The position numbers were made by a program, and so were the translations under genes. From NCBI GenBank assembly GCA_046518185.1, contig JBKGRZ010000001.1, forward strand, positions 1,652,347-1,716,346: a stretch of DNA of 64,000 nucleotides. The letters are read 5' to 3'. Each line of letters begins with the position of its first letter. Position 1 is the stretch's first letter. The notes under the pieces were generated by a model, which worked only from the letters and a program-made list of their open reading frames with translations, was not told the DNA's origin and did no database searches. This document shows positions 25,542 through 34,307 of this stretch, piece by piece. This DNA is from Scandinavium vulneris_A (GTDB lineage: Bacteria > Pseudomonadota > Gammaproteobacteria > Enterobacterales > Enterobacteriaceae).

Positions 25542-25940
25542 TTACGCTGACAATCTGACCGGCTGTTTCACATCATCCGCAGGTTCGAGTGCCAGATCGA
25601 ACGTCTTCAACAGATCGCGGGCACGAACGTGAAAATCACGCAGCGTCTGCTCCAGACGAGCGGTGACTTCAGCATCTTTGATAGCCGTAGGCTGCCAGTG
25701 ACCTTCTTTATTGAACAGGCCAAACTGGTAGCTGTAGGTAAAATGCTTCTCGTGCGCTTCCATTTCCAGCCACCAGCCCCAGAATTCACGCAGCTCCGGT
25801 GCGGGTTTGACATTGACGCAGACGGCCAGGCAATCGAAAAAGAAGCGGTTATCCTCACACTGCTCTTCGCGGATATACGGGCCAAGGGCAGTGAATTTCT
25901 TGATCAGTTTACTCTTCGGGTGTCCACTCGGTAACGTCAT
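25542..25940 (-). CDS. crl: Sigma factor-binding protein Crl
   Basis: The 132-residue protein matches Crl over its length (MTLPSGHPKSKLIKKFTALGPYIR; CVNVKPAPELREFWGWWLEME; FTYSYQFGLFNKEG). Crl binds sigma-S and helps it associate with core RNA polymerase, raising stationary-phase and curli expression. It is transcribed toward phoE and is upstream of nothing else; frsA lies 57 bp behind its start on the same strand. Confidence 0.95.
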   Translation of the reverse strand: MTLPSGHPKSKLIKKFTALGPYIREEQCEDNRFFFDCLAVCVNVKPAPELREFWGWWLEMEAHEKHFTYSYQFGLFNKEGHWQPTAIKDAEVTARLEQTLRDFHVRARDLLKTFDLALEPADDVKQPVRLSA

Positions 25941-25997
25941 TACAGTCTCCTTTAGTGATGTAACTGTTTTACCAAATCAATAGAATTTAGCAATCTA

Positions 25998-27242
25998 TTA
26001 ACCAAATCTCTGATTGATCCATCCGGCAATTTCTTTCAACGCTTTATCGAAATTGCGGTAAACCGGCTTGAATGGGATCTGCATCAGCTTGCCATCCGCA
26101 GATGACGAGGTGATTAAGCGCGACTCCTCTTCCGGGCTAAACGGATCGTTCTGCCAGTAGCCGGACAGCATTGGCGTCGGGCACCGACGACCCAATAGCC
26201 CCTGCGTTTTCAACGAGTAGCGGTTGAGCTCAACGCGCAGCGCATCGTCGGAGGCATCATGCATGCCCAGACGCGAAGCCAACACATCGAGATACATCTC
26301 CGGCACATGACTCTGCCGCTGCGGGTCACTCAACAAACCGTGAACCACCGGCCCCAGACACGCCACAGCTTTCAGACGCGATGATTCCAGATACGCCAGG
26401 CGTACCGCCACGTTCGCCCCGAAGCGGAAGCCAAACGCCGCGACGCGCGTGTGATCGACCCACGGAATGTTCGGCAGCGATTTCAGTACCTGCTGATGCA
26501 GGAAGCTGGAATCCTGAGTCAGTTTCCATTTCGACGAGAAGCCAATCGACGGCATATCCAGGGTCAGCATGGCTATCCCGAGCGGGGCAAGGTATCGCTC
26601 GAACAGGCTGTAGTTGTCGCTTTGCAAGGCATCCAGCCCGCCGCACATCAGCACCGTCGGGAAGGGTCCTTCGCCCGGCGGCATGTGCAGGAAGCCGCTC
26701 ACCGATGCGCCGCCAGGAATGGTGAATTCGAGTTCACGCATTGAGCCCGGTAAACGCTGGGCGGCTTCTTCATAAGCCCGATTGGCCAGCGCCTGAGCCT
26801 GTTCGGCCAGGTCGTCGCCTTTCAGGTGCGGGTACGCGGCAATGCTGTAGAGATTAGAGGCATGCAGCCAGTGGCGGCCGCTGAGCGCATCGTCCTGTTC
26901 CTGCCCGGCTTTTTGCTGCCAGAGCATTGCCTGCTTAGACCATTCGTAGATCCAGTTCCCGCCGCGATAGCCCACTACGGTGTCGTACAGATCTTCGTTG
27001 GTGCGCTCATTGCTGCTCATGACGATGCGCGCCTGCACGTCGAGGATTTCCTGGGGCGAGACGCCGCGCCAGACCCACATCAGGCGGTTCATCATCCGAT
27101 ACCAGTGCGGCACATTTTTGCCGTCCAGTGCAGATTGCACCGCCGTTTCGGTGCCATGATTGAAGCGACGCACCAGCGTCGAGGTTTCCGGGTGCTTGAA
27201 ACGTGGTTTAAAGAGAACTTCGCTGAGATTGGCTTCTGGCAT
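25998..27242 (-). CDS. frsA: Fermentation-respiration switch protein FrsA
   Basis: The 414-residue protein is nearly collinear with E. coli FrsA. It has an alpha/beta-hydrolase fold in its C-terminal half (VLMCGGLDALQSDNY; AMLTLDMPSIGFSSKW; VAAFGFRFGANVAVRLAYLES). The nucleophile elbow reads GFRFG, without the usual serine, as in the family. FrsA binds the glucose PTS protein EIIA and affects the balance of fermentation and respiration; a true enzymatic activity remains disputed. It has the same crl-frsA-gpt order as E. coli. Confidence 0.93.
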   Translation of the reverse strand: MPEANLSEVLFKPRFKHPETSTLVRRFNHGTETAVQSALDGKNVPHWYRMMNRLMWVWRGVSPQEILDVQARIVMSSNERTNEDLYDTVVGYRGGNWIYEWSKQAMLWQQKAGQEQDDALSGRHWLHASNLYSIAAYPHLKGDDLAEQAQALANRAYEEAAQRLPGSMRELEFTIPGGASVSGFLHMPPGEGPFPTVLMCGGLDALQSDNYSLFERYLAPLGIAMLTLDMPSIGFSSKWKLTQDSSFLHQQVLKSLPNIPWVDHTRVAAFGFRFGANVAVRLAYLESSRLKAVACLGPVVHGLLSDPQRQSHVPEMYLDVLASRLGMHDASDDALRVELNRYSLKTQGLLGRRCPTPMLSGYWQNDPFSPEEESRLITSSSADGKLMQIPFKPVYRNFDKALKEIAGWINQRFG

Positions 27243-27301
27243 CGCATAGACTCCATTAATACGACATAGCGTCTATTGTAACTCGCCCGGCGCTAAAAAG
27301 A

Positions 27302-27327
27302 ACAACGCCCGGTAAACCGGGCGTTGT
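27302..27327 (-). terminator. gpt terminator
   Basis: ACAACGCCCGGT and ACCGGGCGTTGT form a near-perfect stem around AA; on the minus strand it is followed by TCTTTTTAG. It lies 30 bp after the gpt stop. Confidence 0.85.
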
Positions 27328-27357
27328 GATTTGTGATTTTTTTGTCAGCTGCGTGGA

Positions 27358-27816
27358 TTAACGGCTGCTGATAGGCGGAACGAACACCACGCCCATATCC
27401 CACGGCTGCTCAATCCAGGTATCCTGCGGGATATCAATCACGTAGTCATCAACCAGCGGCTGACCTGCCGGCTTAGCGAAGATAGTGACGAAATGCGCTT
27501 TTGGATACATTTCACGGATAGCCACCGCGGTGCCGCCAGTGTCGACCAGATCGTCAATCACGATAAAGCCTTCACCATCGCCTTCCGCACGCTTGAGCAC
27601 TTTCAGCTCGCGCTGGTTGTCGTGGTCGTAGCTGGAAATGCAGACGGTGTCCACATGACGAATACCCAGTTCACGCGCCAGCAGAGCGCCCGGTACCAGG
27701 CCTCCACGGCTAACGGCAATAATGCCTTTCCACTGCTCGGAGGGCATCAGGCGCGCGGCCAGTTTGCGTGCATGGATCTGCAACATGTCCCAGGTGACGA
27801 CGTATTTTTCGCTCAT
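27358..27816 (-). CDS. gpt: Xanthine-guanine phosphoribosyltransferase
   Basis: The 152-residue protein has the PRPP-binding motif FIVIDDLVDTGGTA (about residues 84-97) and is almost identical to E. coli Gpt. It salvages guanine, xanthine and hypoxanthine to their 5'-nucleotides at the membrane face. It is divergent from pepD. Its proximity to the hpx purine cluster 16 kb away is probably coincidental, because gpt sits at its conserved locus. Confidence 0.96.
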   Translation of the reverse strand: MSEKYVVTWDMLQIHARKLAARLMPSEQWKGIIAVSRGGLVPGALLARELGIRHVDTVCISSYDHDNQRELKVLKRAEGDGEGFIVIDDLVDTGGTAVAIREMYPKAHFVTIFAKPAGQPLVDDYVIDIPQDTWIEQPWDMGVVFVPPISSR

Positions 27817-28073
27817 GTGATTGTATCCCAGCCTGTTAATACGGCTTAAAAAATGTTCGGGGTGATTCCAGGTTGCGCGAGATTATAGAGATCTGGCGCA
27901 CTAAAAACCAGTGCTTAACGGCCTTGCAGGGAGTTTTTGCACAGCCTGTACTAGCAGAGACAGCAGAAAGTGGTATTCTCAACGGCATCTCGCAAGTCAG
28001 GCCAGCGGCCTGGTTGTCATTGCTAACCCATTACCTGCAAGTCACTTTTGCAGGAGCCGTAAGGAGACTTACC

Positions 28074-29531
28074 GTGTCTGAACTGTCTCAATTATCCCCG
28101 CAGCCGCTGTGGGATATTTTTGCCAAAATCTGTTCCATTCCCCACCCGTCCTATCACGAAGAACAGCTTGCCGAACACATCATGGGCTGGGCGAAGGAAA
28201 AAGGTCTGCACGCAGAGCGCGACCAGGTCGGTAACATCCTGATCCGTAAAGACGCCACTAAGGGCATGGAAAACCGTAAAGCGGTGGTCATGCAGGCACA
28301 CCTTGATATGGTGCCGCAGAAAAATAACGATACCGTACACGACTTCACTAAAGATCCGATTCAGCCGTACATCGACGGCGAGTGGGTGAAAGCCCGCGGC
28401 ACCACGCTGGGTGCAGATAACGGCATCGGTATGGCCTCTGCGCTGGCGGTGCTGGCTGATGACACCGTGGAACACGGTCCTCTGGAAGTGCTGCTGACCA
28501 TGACCGAAGAAGCGGGCATGGACGGGGCATTTGGTTTACAGGCAAACTGGCTGCAGGCTGACATTCTGATCAACACCGATTCTGAAGAAGAAGGTGAGAT
28601 CTACATGGGCTGCGCGGGCGGGATCGATTTCATCACCACCCTGCCGCTGACCCGTGAAGCGATTCCTGCGGGCTTCCAGAGCTTTAAGCTGACGCTGAAA
28701 GGCCTGAAAGGCGGTCACTCCGGCGGCGACATTCATTTAGGTCTGGGCAATGCCAACAAACTGCTGGCGCGCTTCCTGGCCGGTCACGCAGCAGAATTAG
28801 ACCTCCGTCTGGTGGATTTCAACGGCGGCACCCTGCGTAACGCCATCCCACGTGAAGCCTTCACCACCGTTGCCGTTCCGGCAGCAAAAGTGGAAACCCT
28901 GAAAGCGCTGGCTGATGAGTACCTCTCAATCCTGAAAAACGAACTGGCGGCGAAAGAGAAGAATCTGACCGTGGTTCTGGAAGCCGTGAGCGCGGATAAA
29001 AATGCCCTGAGCGAAAAATCTCGCGATACCTTCATTCAGTTGCTGAATGCCACCCCGAACGGCGTGATCCGCAATTCCGACGTGGCGAAAGGCGTGGTTG
29101 AAACCTCTCTGAACGTCGGCGTGGTCACCATGCATGACGACAACGTGGAAATCATCTGCCTGATCCGTTCCCTGATCGACAGCGGTAAAGACTACGTGGT
29201 CAGCATGCTGGAGTCGCTGGGTAAAATGGCGGGTGCGCAAACGGCACCGAAAGGCGGTTACCCGGGCTGGCAGCCAGATGCGAACTCCCCGGTTATGCAC
29301 CTGGTACGTGAAACCTATCTGCGTCTGTTCAACAAAACCCCGAACATTCAGATTATCCACGCCGGTCTGGAATGCGGTCTGTTCAAAAAACCGTACCCGG
29401 ACATGGACATGGTTTCCATCGGACCAACCATCACCGGACCACACTCCCCGGATGAGCAGGTTCATATCGAAAGCGTGGGCCAGTACTGGACCCTGCTGAC
29501 CGAACTGCTGAAATCTATTCCAGCGAAGTAA
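28074..29531 (+). CDS. pepD: Aminoacyl-histidine dipeptidase (peptidase D)
   Basis: The 485-residue protein is an M20-family metallopeptidase: AVVMQAHLDMVPQ and TTLGADNGIGMASALAVL hold metal ligands, and LTMTEEAGMDGAFGL the catalytic Glu. It hydrolyses Xaa-His and other dipeptides in the cytoplasm. The start is GTG at 28074, preceded by AAGGAG, giving exactly the E. coli length; the open frame upstream is in the leader. Confidence 0.95.
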   Translation: MSELSQLSPQPLWDIFAKICSIPHPSYHEEQLAEHIMGWAKEKGLHAERDQVGNILIRKDATKGMENRKAVVMQAHLDMVPQKNNDTVHDFTKDPIQPYIDGEWVKARGTTLGADNGIGMASALAVLADDTVEHGPLEVLLTMTEEAGMDGAFGLQANWLQADILINTDSEEEGEIYMGCAGGIDFITTLPLTREAIPAGFQSFKLTLKGLKGGHSGGDIHLGLGNANKLLARFLAGHAAELDLRLVDFNGGTLRNAIPREAFTTVAVPAAKVETLKALADEYLSILKNELAAKEKNLTVVLEAVSADKNALSEKSRDTFIQLLNATPNGVIRNSDVAKGVVETSLNVGVVTMHDDNVEIICLIRSLIDSGKDYVVSMLESLGKMAGAQTAPKGGYPGWQPDANSPVMHLVRETYLRLFNKTPNIQIIHAGLECGLFKKPYPDMDMVSIGPTITGPHSPDEQVHIESVGQYWTLLTELLKSIPAK

Positions 29532-29543
29532 GTCTTTGATATT

Positions 29544-29612
29544 GCCCGATGGTGCTGGCGCTTATCGGGCCTACAAAACCTGTAGGCCGATGCCAGCTTA
29601 GCGCCGCCGGGC
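29544..29612. repeat. BIME (two inverted REP units)
   Basis: GCCCGATGGTGCTGGCGC...TATCGGGCCTAC (29544-29574) faces GTAGGCCGATGCC...GCGCCGCCGGGC (29582-29612) in a tail-to-tail arrangement between convergent pepD and dinB. Confidence 0.85.
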
Positions 29613-29623
29613 ATTCAACCACG

Positions 29624-30682
29624 CTACAATCCCAACACCAACTGTCTTTCAAGCTGCGGATCGAGCAGCGTGACGTGTAATCCCACCAGCCGTACTCCGC
29701 GTCCACCGCGTCGTTCATGCCAGGCTTTATAGGCCGTGGCAATCAAATCTTCCTGATTGAGCTTCGGCCAGACGTGCTCCTGCGTGGTCTGCTGAAAATC
29801 GTTGAACTTAAGTTTTACGCCCTGACGGGCAATTAACAGATCCGGTTTAACCTTCGCCAACCGACGCTCCAGTTCGGGATAAAGCTGTCGGGTGATGATC
29901 GCTTCGCAGTCAGCCCATTCATGAATGTCTTCCGCCAGCGTGCGCTCAACGCCAACCGATTTGCGCAGTCGCTCGTTGTTGACATCGCGCTCGTCGATGC
30001 CGTTACTGCGCTCCCACAGCACCCGACCAAATTTACCAAAGCGTTTGAGCAGCATTGCTAAATCACTGTTCTGCACATCTTCACAGGTGCGCAGTCCCAT
30101 GCCTTCGAGTTTGGCGGCAGAGACTTTCCCCACTCCCGGAATTTTCGACAGCGTCAGCGTTTTCAGGAAAGCAGGCACTTCGTCAGGCGTTATCACGTAC
30201 TGGCCGTTGGGCTTGTTGAGATCGGAGGCGATTTTGGCGAGAAACTTCACGGGGGCGACGCCCGCCGAGGCGGTGAGATTCAGTTCACGTTCGATGGTCT
30301 GGCGAATTTCCTGTGCCATCAGCGTGGCAGACCCCTGACAGTGCAGGCTGTCGGTCACATCGAGATAGGCTTCGTCGAGCGACAGCGGTTCAATCAGCGA
30401 GGTGTAGCGGGAGAAGATCTCCCGGATATGAATGGATGCCTCTTTATAGGCATCAAAGCGGCCCGGCAGCAGCGTCAGATGCGGGCAAAGTTTGAGAGCC
30501 ATGCCGGTGGGCATTGCGCTGCGCACACCAAATTTACGCGCCGGATAATTGGCGGTGCTGATAACGCCGCGCCGTTCACGGCTGCCACCGATGGCAATCG
30601 GAATATCGCGCAGGGCTGGATTATCCCGCATTTCAACGGCGGCAAAAAAGCAGTCCATATCAACGTGGATAATTTTGCGCAT
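29624..30682 (-). CDS. dinB: DNA polymerase IV
   Basis: The 352-residue protein is a Y-family polymerase with palm carboxylates in IIHVDMDCFFAAVEMR and LSLDEAYLDVTD, helix-hairpin-helix KIPGVGKVSAAKLEGMG, and a C-terminal clamp-binding motif QLVLGL. It performs error-prone translesion synthesis in the SOS response. A textbook LexA box lies at 30700-30719. The yafNOP genes that follow dinB in E. coli K-12 are absent; BIMEs flank the gene on both sides. Confidence 0.96.
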   Translation of the reverse strand: MRKIIHVDMDCFFAAVEMRDNPALRDIPIAIGGSRERRGVISTANYPARKFGVRSAMPTGMALKLCPHLTLLPGRFDAYKEASIHIREIFSRYTSLIEPLSLDEAYLDVTDSLHCQGSATLMAQEIRQTIERELNLTASAGVAPVKFLAKIASDLNKPNGQYVITPDEVPAFLKTLTLSKIPGVGKVSAAKLEGMGLRTCEDVQNSDLAMLLKRFGKFGRVLWERSNGIDERDVNNERLRKSVGVERTLAEDIHEWADCEAIITRQLYPELERRLAKVKPDLLIARQGVKLKFNDFQQTTQEHVWPKLNQEDLIATAYKAWHERRGGRGVRLVGLHVTLLDPQLERQLVLGL

Positions 30683-30699
30683 ACTCAGCCCTCACAGAT

Positions 30700-30719
30700 T
30701 ACTGTGTAAGTATACAGTA
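30700..30719 (-). promoter_or_regulatory. LexA box of dinB
   Basis: TACTGTGTAAGTATACAGTA carries the invariant CTGT-N8-ACAG and TA flanks of the SOS box, 18 bp upstream of the dinB start. Confidence 0.93.
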
Positions 30720-30750
30720 TATTTATCAGGAATGAGAAGCGTGGGGTTTT

Positions 30751-30817
30751 GTAGGCCAGGTAAGCAGAGCGCCACCCGGCCTTTTTTGCCCGACGGCACT
30801 GCTTTTGCCGGGCCTAC
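30751..30817. repeat. BIME (two inverted REP units)
   Basis: GTAGGCCAGGTAAGC...GCGCCACCCGGC (30751-30780) and GCCCGACGGC...GCCGGGCCTAC (30788-30817) are opposed REP units separated by a T-rich linker, between dinB and nqrM. Confidence 0.85.
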
Positions 30818-30825
30818 ATCACGGA

Positions 30826-31044
30826 CTAGAGGATACGGTTTTGCTGGCGCTGCGCTTCGCGGGCCATCCGTTTTTTCCGCGCATCGCAGGGTTCCGGACA
30901 GTCACACACTTTTTCCATCCCCAGCGACGAGATGCCGCCGCAGCTGCCCTGGATGCTTTTACGCTTCACCAGATAGCCGAGTGACATACCGAAGATGACC
31001 AGCACAAACACCACAAAGGTCGCCAGAAATACCGTTAACATCAT
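30826..31044 (-). CDS. nqrM: Na+-NQR maturation protein NqrM
   Basis: The 72-residue protein has one N-terminal membrane segment (about residues 3-25) and the conserved cysteines of DUF539 (SCGGISSLGM, CDCPEPCDARKKR). NqrM is needed to mature Na+-NQR, probably by delivering iron to the intramembrane NqrD-NqrE cluster. The start overlaps the nqrF stop by one base. In Vibrio an apbE gene usually sits between nqrF and nqrM; here there is none. Confidence 0.9.
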   Translation of the reverse strand: MMLTVFLATFVVFVLVIFGMSLGYLVKRKSIQGSCGGISSLGMEKVCDCPEPCDARKKRMAREAQRQQNRIL

Positions 31045-32267
31045 CAGCCTCCAAAATCATCGAGCATGATGTTTTCATCCTCAACGCCAAGATCTTTCAG
31101 CATACGGATAACCGCCGCGTTCATCACCGGTGGCCCACACATATAGAACTCACAGTCTTCCGGCGCAGCGTGATGTTTGAGGTAGTTCTCATACAGGACG
31201 TTGTGAATGAACCCGGTATGCCCTGTCCAGTTATCTTCCGGCTGCGGATCGGACAGCGCCACGTGGAAGGTGAAGTTCGGGTTTTCCCGCGCCAGCTGTT
31301 CAAACTCCTCGTCGTAGAACATTTCACGCAGCGAACGCGCCCCATACCAGAAGCTGATTTTACGCTTGCTGCCCAGGCGCTTGAGCTGATCGAAAATGTG
31401 CGAACGCATCGGGGCCATCCCTGCGCCACCGCCGATAAATACCATTTCGGCGTCGGTATCTTTGGCAAAGAACTCACCAAACGGCCCGGAAATCGTCACC
31501 TTATCGCCCGCTTTCAGCGACCAGATGTAAGAGGACATAATACCCGGCGGCACATCCGGCGCTGACGGCGGCGGCGTGGCGATACGGACGTTAAGCATAA
31601 TAATGCCTTTCTCATCCGGGTAGTTCGCCATCGAATAGGCGCGCAGCGTTGGCTCTTTGACTTCGGAAACATAGCGGAACAGATTGAATTTATCCCAGTC
31701 CCCGCGGTATTCGTCCGGCACGTCAAAATCGGCGTAGGCCACTTTGTGCGACGGGCACTCAATCTGAATATAGCCGCCCGCGCGGAACGGTACGCTTTCA
31801 CCTTCCGGGATTGCCAGTTTGAGCTCTTTGATGAAGGTGGCTTTGTTATCATTGGAGATAACTTCGCATTCCCATTTCTTCACGCCAAAGATTTCTTCCG
31901 GCAGCTCAATTTTCATGTCCTGACGCACGGCAACCTGACACGCCAGACGGCAGCCCTCTTTCGCTTCACGCTTGCTGATGTGCGACAGTTCGGTCGGCAG
32001 AATATCGCCGCCGCCCTCTTTCACCGTCACCCGGCACTGGCCGCAGGAACCGCCCCCGCCGCAGGCAGACGACACGAAAATGCCGTTGCTCGACAGCGTG
32101 TTCAGCAGTTTGTCCCCCGCCGGGGTACGGATTTGCTTGTCGGCTTCGTTGTTGATTTCTATCACTACGTCGCCGGAATTCACCAGCTTCGCACGCGCCG
32201 CCAGAATCAGCAGTGACAGCGCGAGAACAATCAGCGTGAACATCACCACGCCAAGAATAATTTCCAT
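31044..32267 (-). CDS. nqrF: Na+-translocating NADH:quinone reductase subunit F
   Basis: The 407-residue protein has an N-terminal membrane anchor (about 3-23), a 2Fe-2S ferredoxin domain (CGGGGSCGQCRV, about 70-81, with a later C), and an FAD/NAD(P)H oxidoreductase domain (RAYSMANYP; FIGGGAGMAPMRSH; FYMCGPPVMN). It is the NADH-oxidising entry subunit of the sodium pump. It follows nqrE by 11 bp. Confidence 0.96.
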   Translation of the reverse strand: MEIILGVVMFTLIVLALSLLILAARAKLVNSGDVVIEINNEADKQIRTPAGDKLLNTLSSNGIFVSSACGGGGSCGQCRVTVKEGGGDILPTELSHISKREAKEGCRLACQVAVRQDMKIELPEEIFGVKKWECEVISNDNKATFIKELKLAIPEGESVPFRAGGYIQIECPSHKVAYADFDVPDEYRGDWDKFNLFRYVSEVKEPTLRAYSMANYPDEKGIIMLNVRIATPPPSAPDVPPGIMSSYIWSLKAGDKVTISGPFGEFFAKDTDAEMVFIGGGAGMAPMRSHIFDQLKRLGSKRKISFWYGARSLREMFYDEEFEQLARENPNFTFHVALSDPQPEDNWTGHTGFIHNVLYENYLKHHAAPEDCEFYMCGPPVMNAAVIRMLKDLGVEDENIMLDDFGG

Positions 32268-32278
32268 AACCTACGCTC

Positions 32279-32875
32279 TTATAGCTGCACGCCGGAGAAC
32301 GACATAAACCCTAATGCCATCAGTCCGGTGGTGATAAAGGTGATCCCTAAGCCACGCAGTCCTGCGGGCACGTTGGCGTATTTCATCTTCTCGCGAATCC
32401 CCGCCATCGCGACGATCGCCAGCATCCAGCCGATGCCGGATCCAAAGCCGTAGACCACAGATTCAGGGAAGTTGTAGTCGCGCTGAACCATAAACGAGAC
32501 GCCACCAAAGATCGCACAGTTCACGGCGATCAATGGGAGGAAGATCCCCAGCGCGGTGTACAGCGACGGGAAATACTTATCGAGGATCATCTCGAGAATT
32601 TGCACCAGAGCCGCGATCACCCCGATAAAGGTGATGAAGTTGAGGAAACTGAGATCCACCCCTTCAACCAGCGCACCGTCGCGCAGCACCAGGTTGTAAA
32701 TCAGGTTGTTGACCGGCACAGAAATACCGAGAACCACCGTGACCGCCACCCCCAGGCCGAACGCCGTAGAGACTTTCTTCGACACCGCAAGGAACGTACA
32801 CATGCCGAGGAAGAAGGCCAACGCCATGTTTTCAACAAACACTGCGCGGACAAAAAGACTAATGTAGTGAGCCAT
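32279..32875 (-). CDS. nqrE: Na+-translocating NADH:quinone reductase subunit E
   Basis: The 198-residue protein has six membrane helices and the conserved cysteines (AFFLGMCTFLAVSKK; VNCAIFGGVSF) that ligate the intramembrane iron centre together with NqrD. Homologous to RnfA/RsxA, but its place between nqrD and nqrF identifies it as NqrE. Confidence 0.95.
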   Translation of the reverse strand: MAHYISLFVRAVFVENMALAFFLGMCTFLAVSKKVSTAFGLGVAVTVVLGISVPVNNLIYNLVLRDGALVEGVDLSFLNFITFIGVIAALVQILEMILDKYFPSLYTALGIFLPLIAVNCAIFGGVSFMVQRDYNFPESVVYGFGSGIGWMLAIVAMAGIREKMKYANVPAGLRGLGITFITTGLMALGFMSFSGVQL

Positions 32876-32881
32876 AATCGG

Positions 32882-33520
32882 TTACTCCTTCTCCTGCTGT
32901 TCCGGCTTCCAGCTACGCAGCGCCCAGATAATCAGACCGATGATGAAAAAGGCGCTCGGCGCGAGCAGGAACAGGCCATTCGGCTGATACCAGCCGCCGT
33001 TCTGCACGGTTTGCAATACGGTGATGCCGAACAGTTTGCCGCTGCCAATCAGTTCACGCAGGAACCCGACAATCATCAGGATCGCGCCATAGCCCAGGCC
33101 ATTACCGATGCCATCCATAAAGCTCGCCAGCGGCGGGGATTTCATGGCGTAGGCCTCTGCACGACCCATCACGATACAGTTGGTGATGATAAGCCCAACG
33201 AACACCGACAGCTGTTTGGAGACTTCATAGGCATAGGCCCGCAGCAGCTGATCGACCACGATAACCAGCGAGGCGATGATCGCCATCTGCACAATGATGC
33301 GCACGCTGTTCGGAATGTGGTGGCGGATCATTGAGATGAACATGCTGGAAAACGCCGTCACCAGCGTCACCGCGATGGTCATCACGAAGGCCGTTTCCAG
33401 CTTGGTGGTAACCGCCAGCGCCGAGCAGACGCCCAGCACCTGCAGCGCAATCGGGTTGTTGGCGACCAGCGGCCCAGTCAGCACCCGTTTTACTTCTTTC
33501 ATATCATCGAGCTCAGCCAT
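32882..33520 (-). CDS. nqrD: Na+-translocating NADH:quinone reductase subunit D
   Basis: The 212-residue protein is very close to Vibrio NqrD (NNPIALQVLGVCSALAVTTKLETAFVMT in overview; FVGLIITNCIVMGRAEA; GWYQPNGLFLLAPSAFF). Six membrane helices; the Cys in LGVCSAL and TNCIVMG complete the shared iron centre with NqrE. It starts within the end of nqrC (8-bp overlap). Confidence 0.95.
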   Translation of the reverse strand: MAELDDMKEVKRVLTGPLVANNPIALQVLGVCSALAVTTKLETAFVMTIAVTLVTAFSSMFISMIRHHIPNSVRIIVQMAIIASLVIVVDQLLRAYAYEVSKQLSVFVGLIITNCIVMGRAEAYAMKSPPLASFMDGIGNGLGYGAILMIVGFLRELIGSGKLFGITVLQTVQNGGWYQPNGLFLLAPSAFFIIGLIIWALRSWKPEQQEKE

Positions 33521-34307
33521 TGTTCAGGCCTCCTTCACGCATCTGTTTCAGGAACGGACCAAAGCCCTGCTCCCCCATCCAGAAATCAAAACTGTGCTGT
33601 ACGCCGTTCGACGTAAGCGTCGCACCGGAAAGCCCATCCACCGCGTATTCATCGCCCTGACGTGCGCCGCCCTTCACCACTTTCAGCGAAGGCATGCCGT
33701 TATCATCAAGGACTTTCTTGCCGATGAACTGCTGACGCCAGTTCGGGTTTTCGACTTCACCGCCCAGCCCCGGGGTTTCGCCCTGGTCGTAGTAAGTGAT
33801 GCCTTTCACCGTGCGCCCGTCGGTGTCGAGGGCCACAAACGCATACATCATCGACCACAGGCCGTTGCCGTAAATCGGCAATACCACCTGCTGCACTTTC
33901 TGCTGCGGGTCTTTCACCAGATAGATTTCGACCACGTTGCTGCGACGTTTGATGCCTGCAGGATCCTCACTGGCATCCAGTTGAGTGCTCTGTGCCGGAT
34001 CTTTTAACGCCAGTCCCTGGTTAAAGGAAGCCGGGTCTTTATCCAGCAGCGTGCCGCTTTTCAAATCCAGCAGACGCGGCGTAATGCGTTCGGCAAAGAG
34101 TGAGGCCACGTCATTGGGCTTCATATCCGGCTGCATTAGCCCGGTGACGGCCAGAATATTGCGCTGTTTATCCAGCGCGCGCTGTTCCTGCTGGCGAGGT
34201 TTCAGCCCCACCGCTGACCCGGCTACGATAACCGAGCAGACCAGGCAAAGCACCAGCACCACCAGCAGCGTTTTGCCGATGCTATCGTTACTTTTCACTT
34301 CAGCCAC
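33513..34307 (-). CDS. nqrC: Na+-translocating NADH:quinone reductase subunit C
   Basis: The 264-residue protein has one N-terminal membrane helix (about 12-34) and a periplasmic FMN-binding domain with the flavinylation motif SGATLT (about 227-232), where the Thr at about 230 carries covalent FMN. GTG at 34307 is the start, with AGGAAG upstream; it overlaps nqrB by 8 bp. An upstream extension in the same frame lies inside nqrB and is rejected. FMN attachment requires ApbE, which is not encoded in this operon. Confidence 0.94.
   Translation of the reverse strand: MAEVKSNDSIGKTLLVVLVLCLVCSVIVAGSAVGLKPRQQEQRALDKQRNILAVTGLMQPDMKPNDVASLFAERITPRLLDLKSGTLLDKDPASFNQGLALKDPAQSTQLDASEDPAGIKRRSNVVEIYLVKDPQQKVQQVVLPIYGNGLWSMMYAFVALDTDGRTVKGITYYDQGETPGLGGEVENPNWRQQFIGKKVLDDNGMPSLKVVKGGARQGDEYAVDGLSGATLTSNGVQHSFDFWMGEQGFGPFLKQMREGGLNNG

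Noticed and set aside
27873..28073. N-terminal extension of pepD by 67 codons
   Set aside because: The GTG at 28074 has AAGGAG and gives exactly the known PepD length; the extension covers the promoter and leader.
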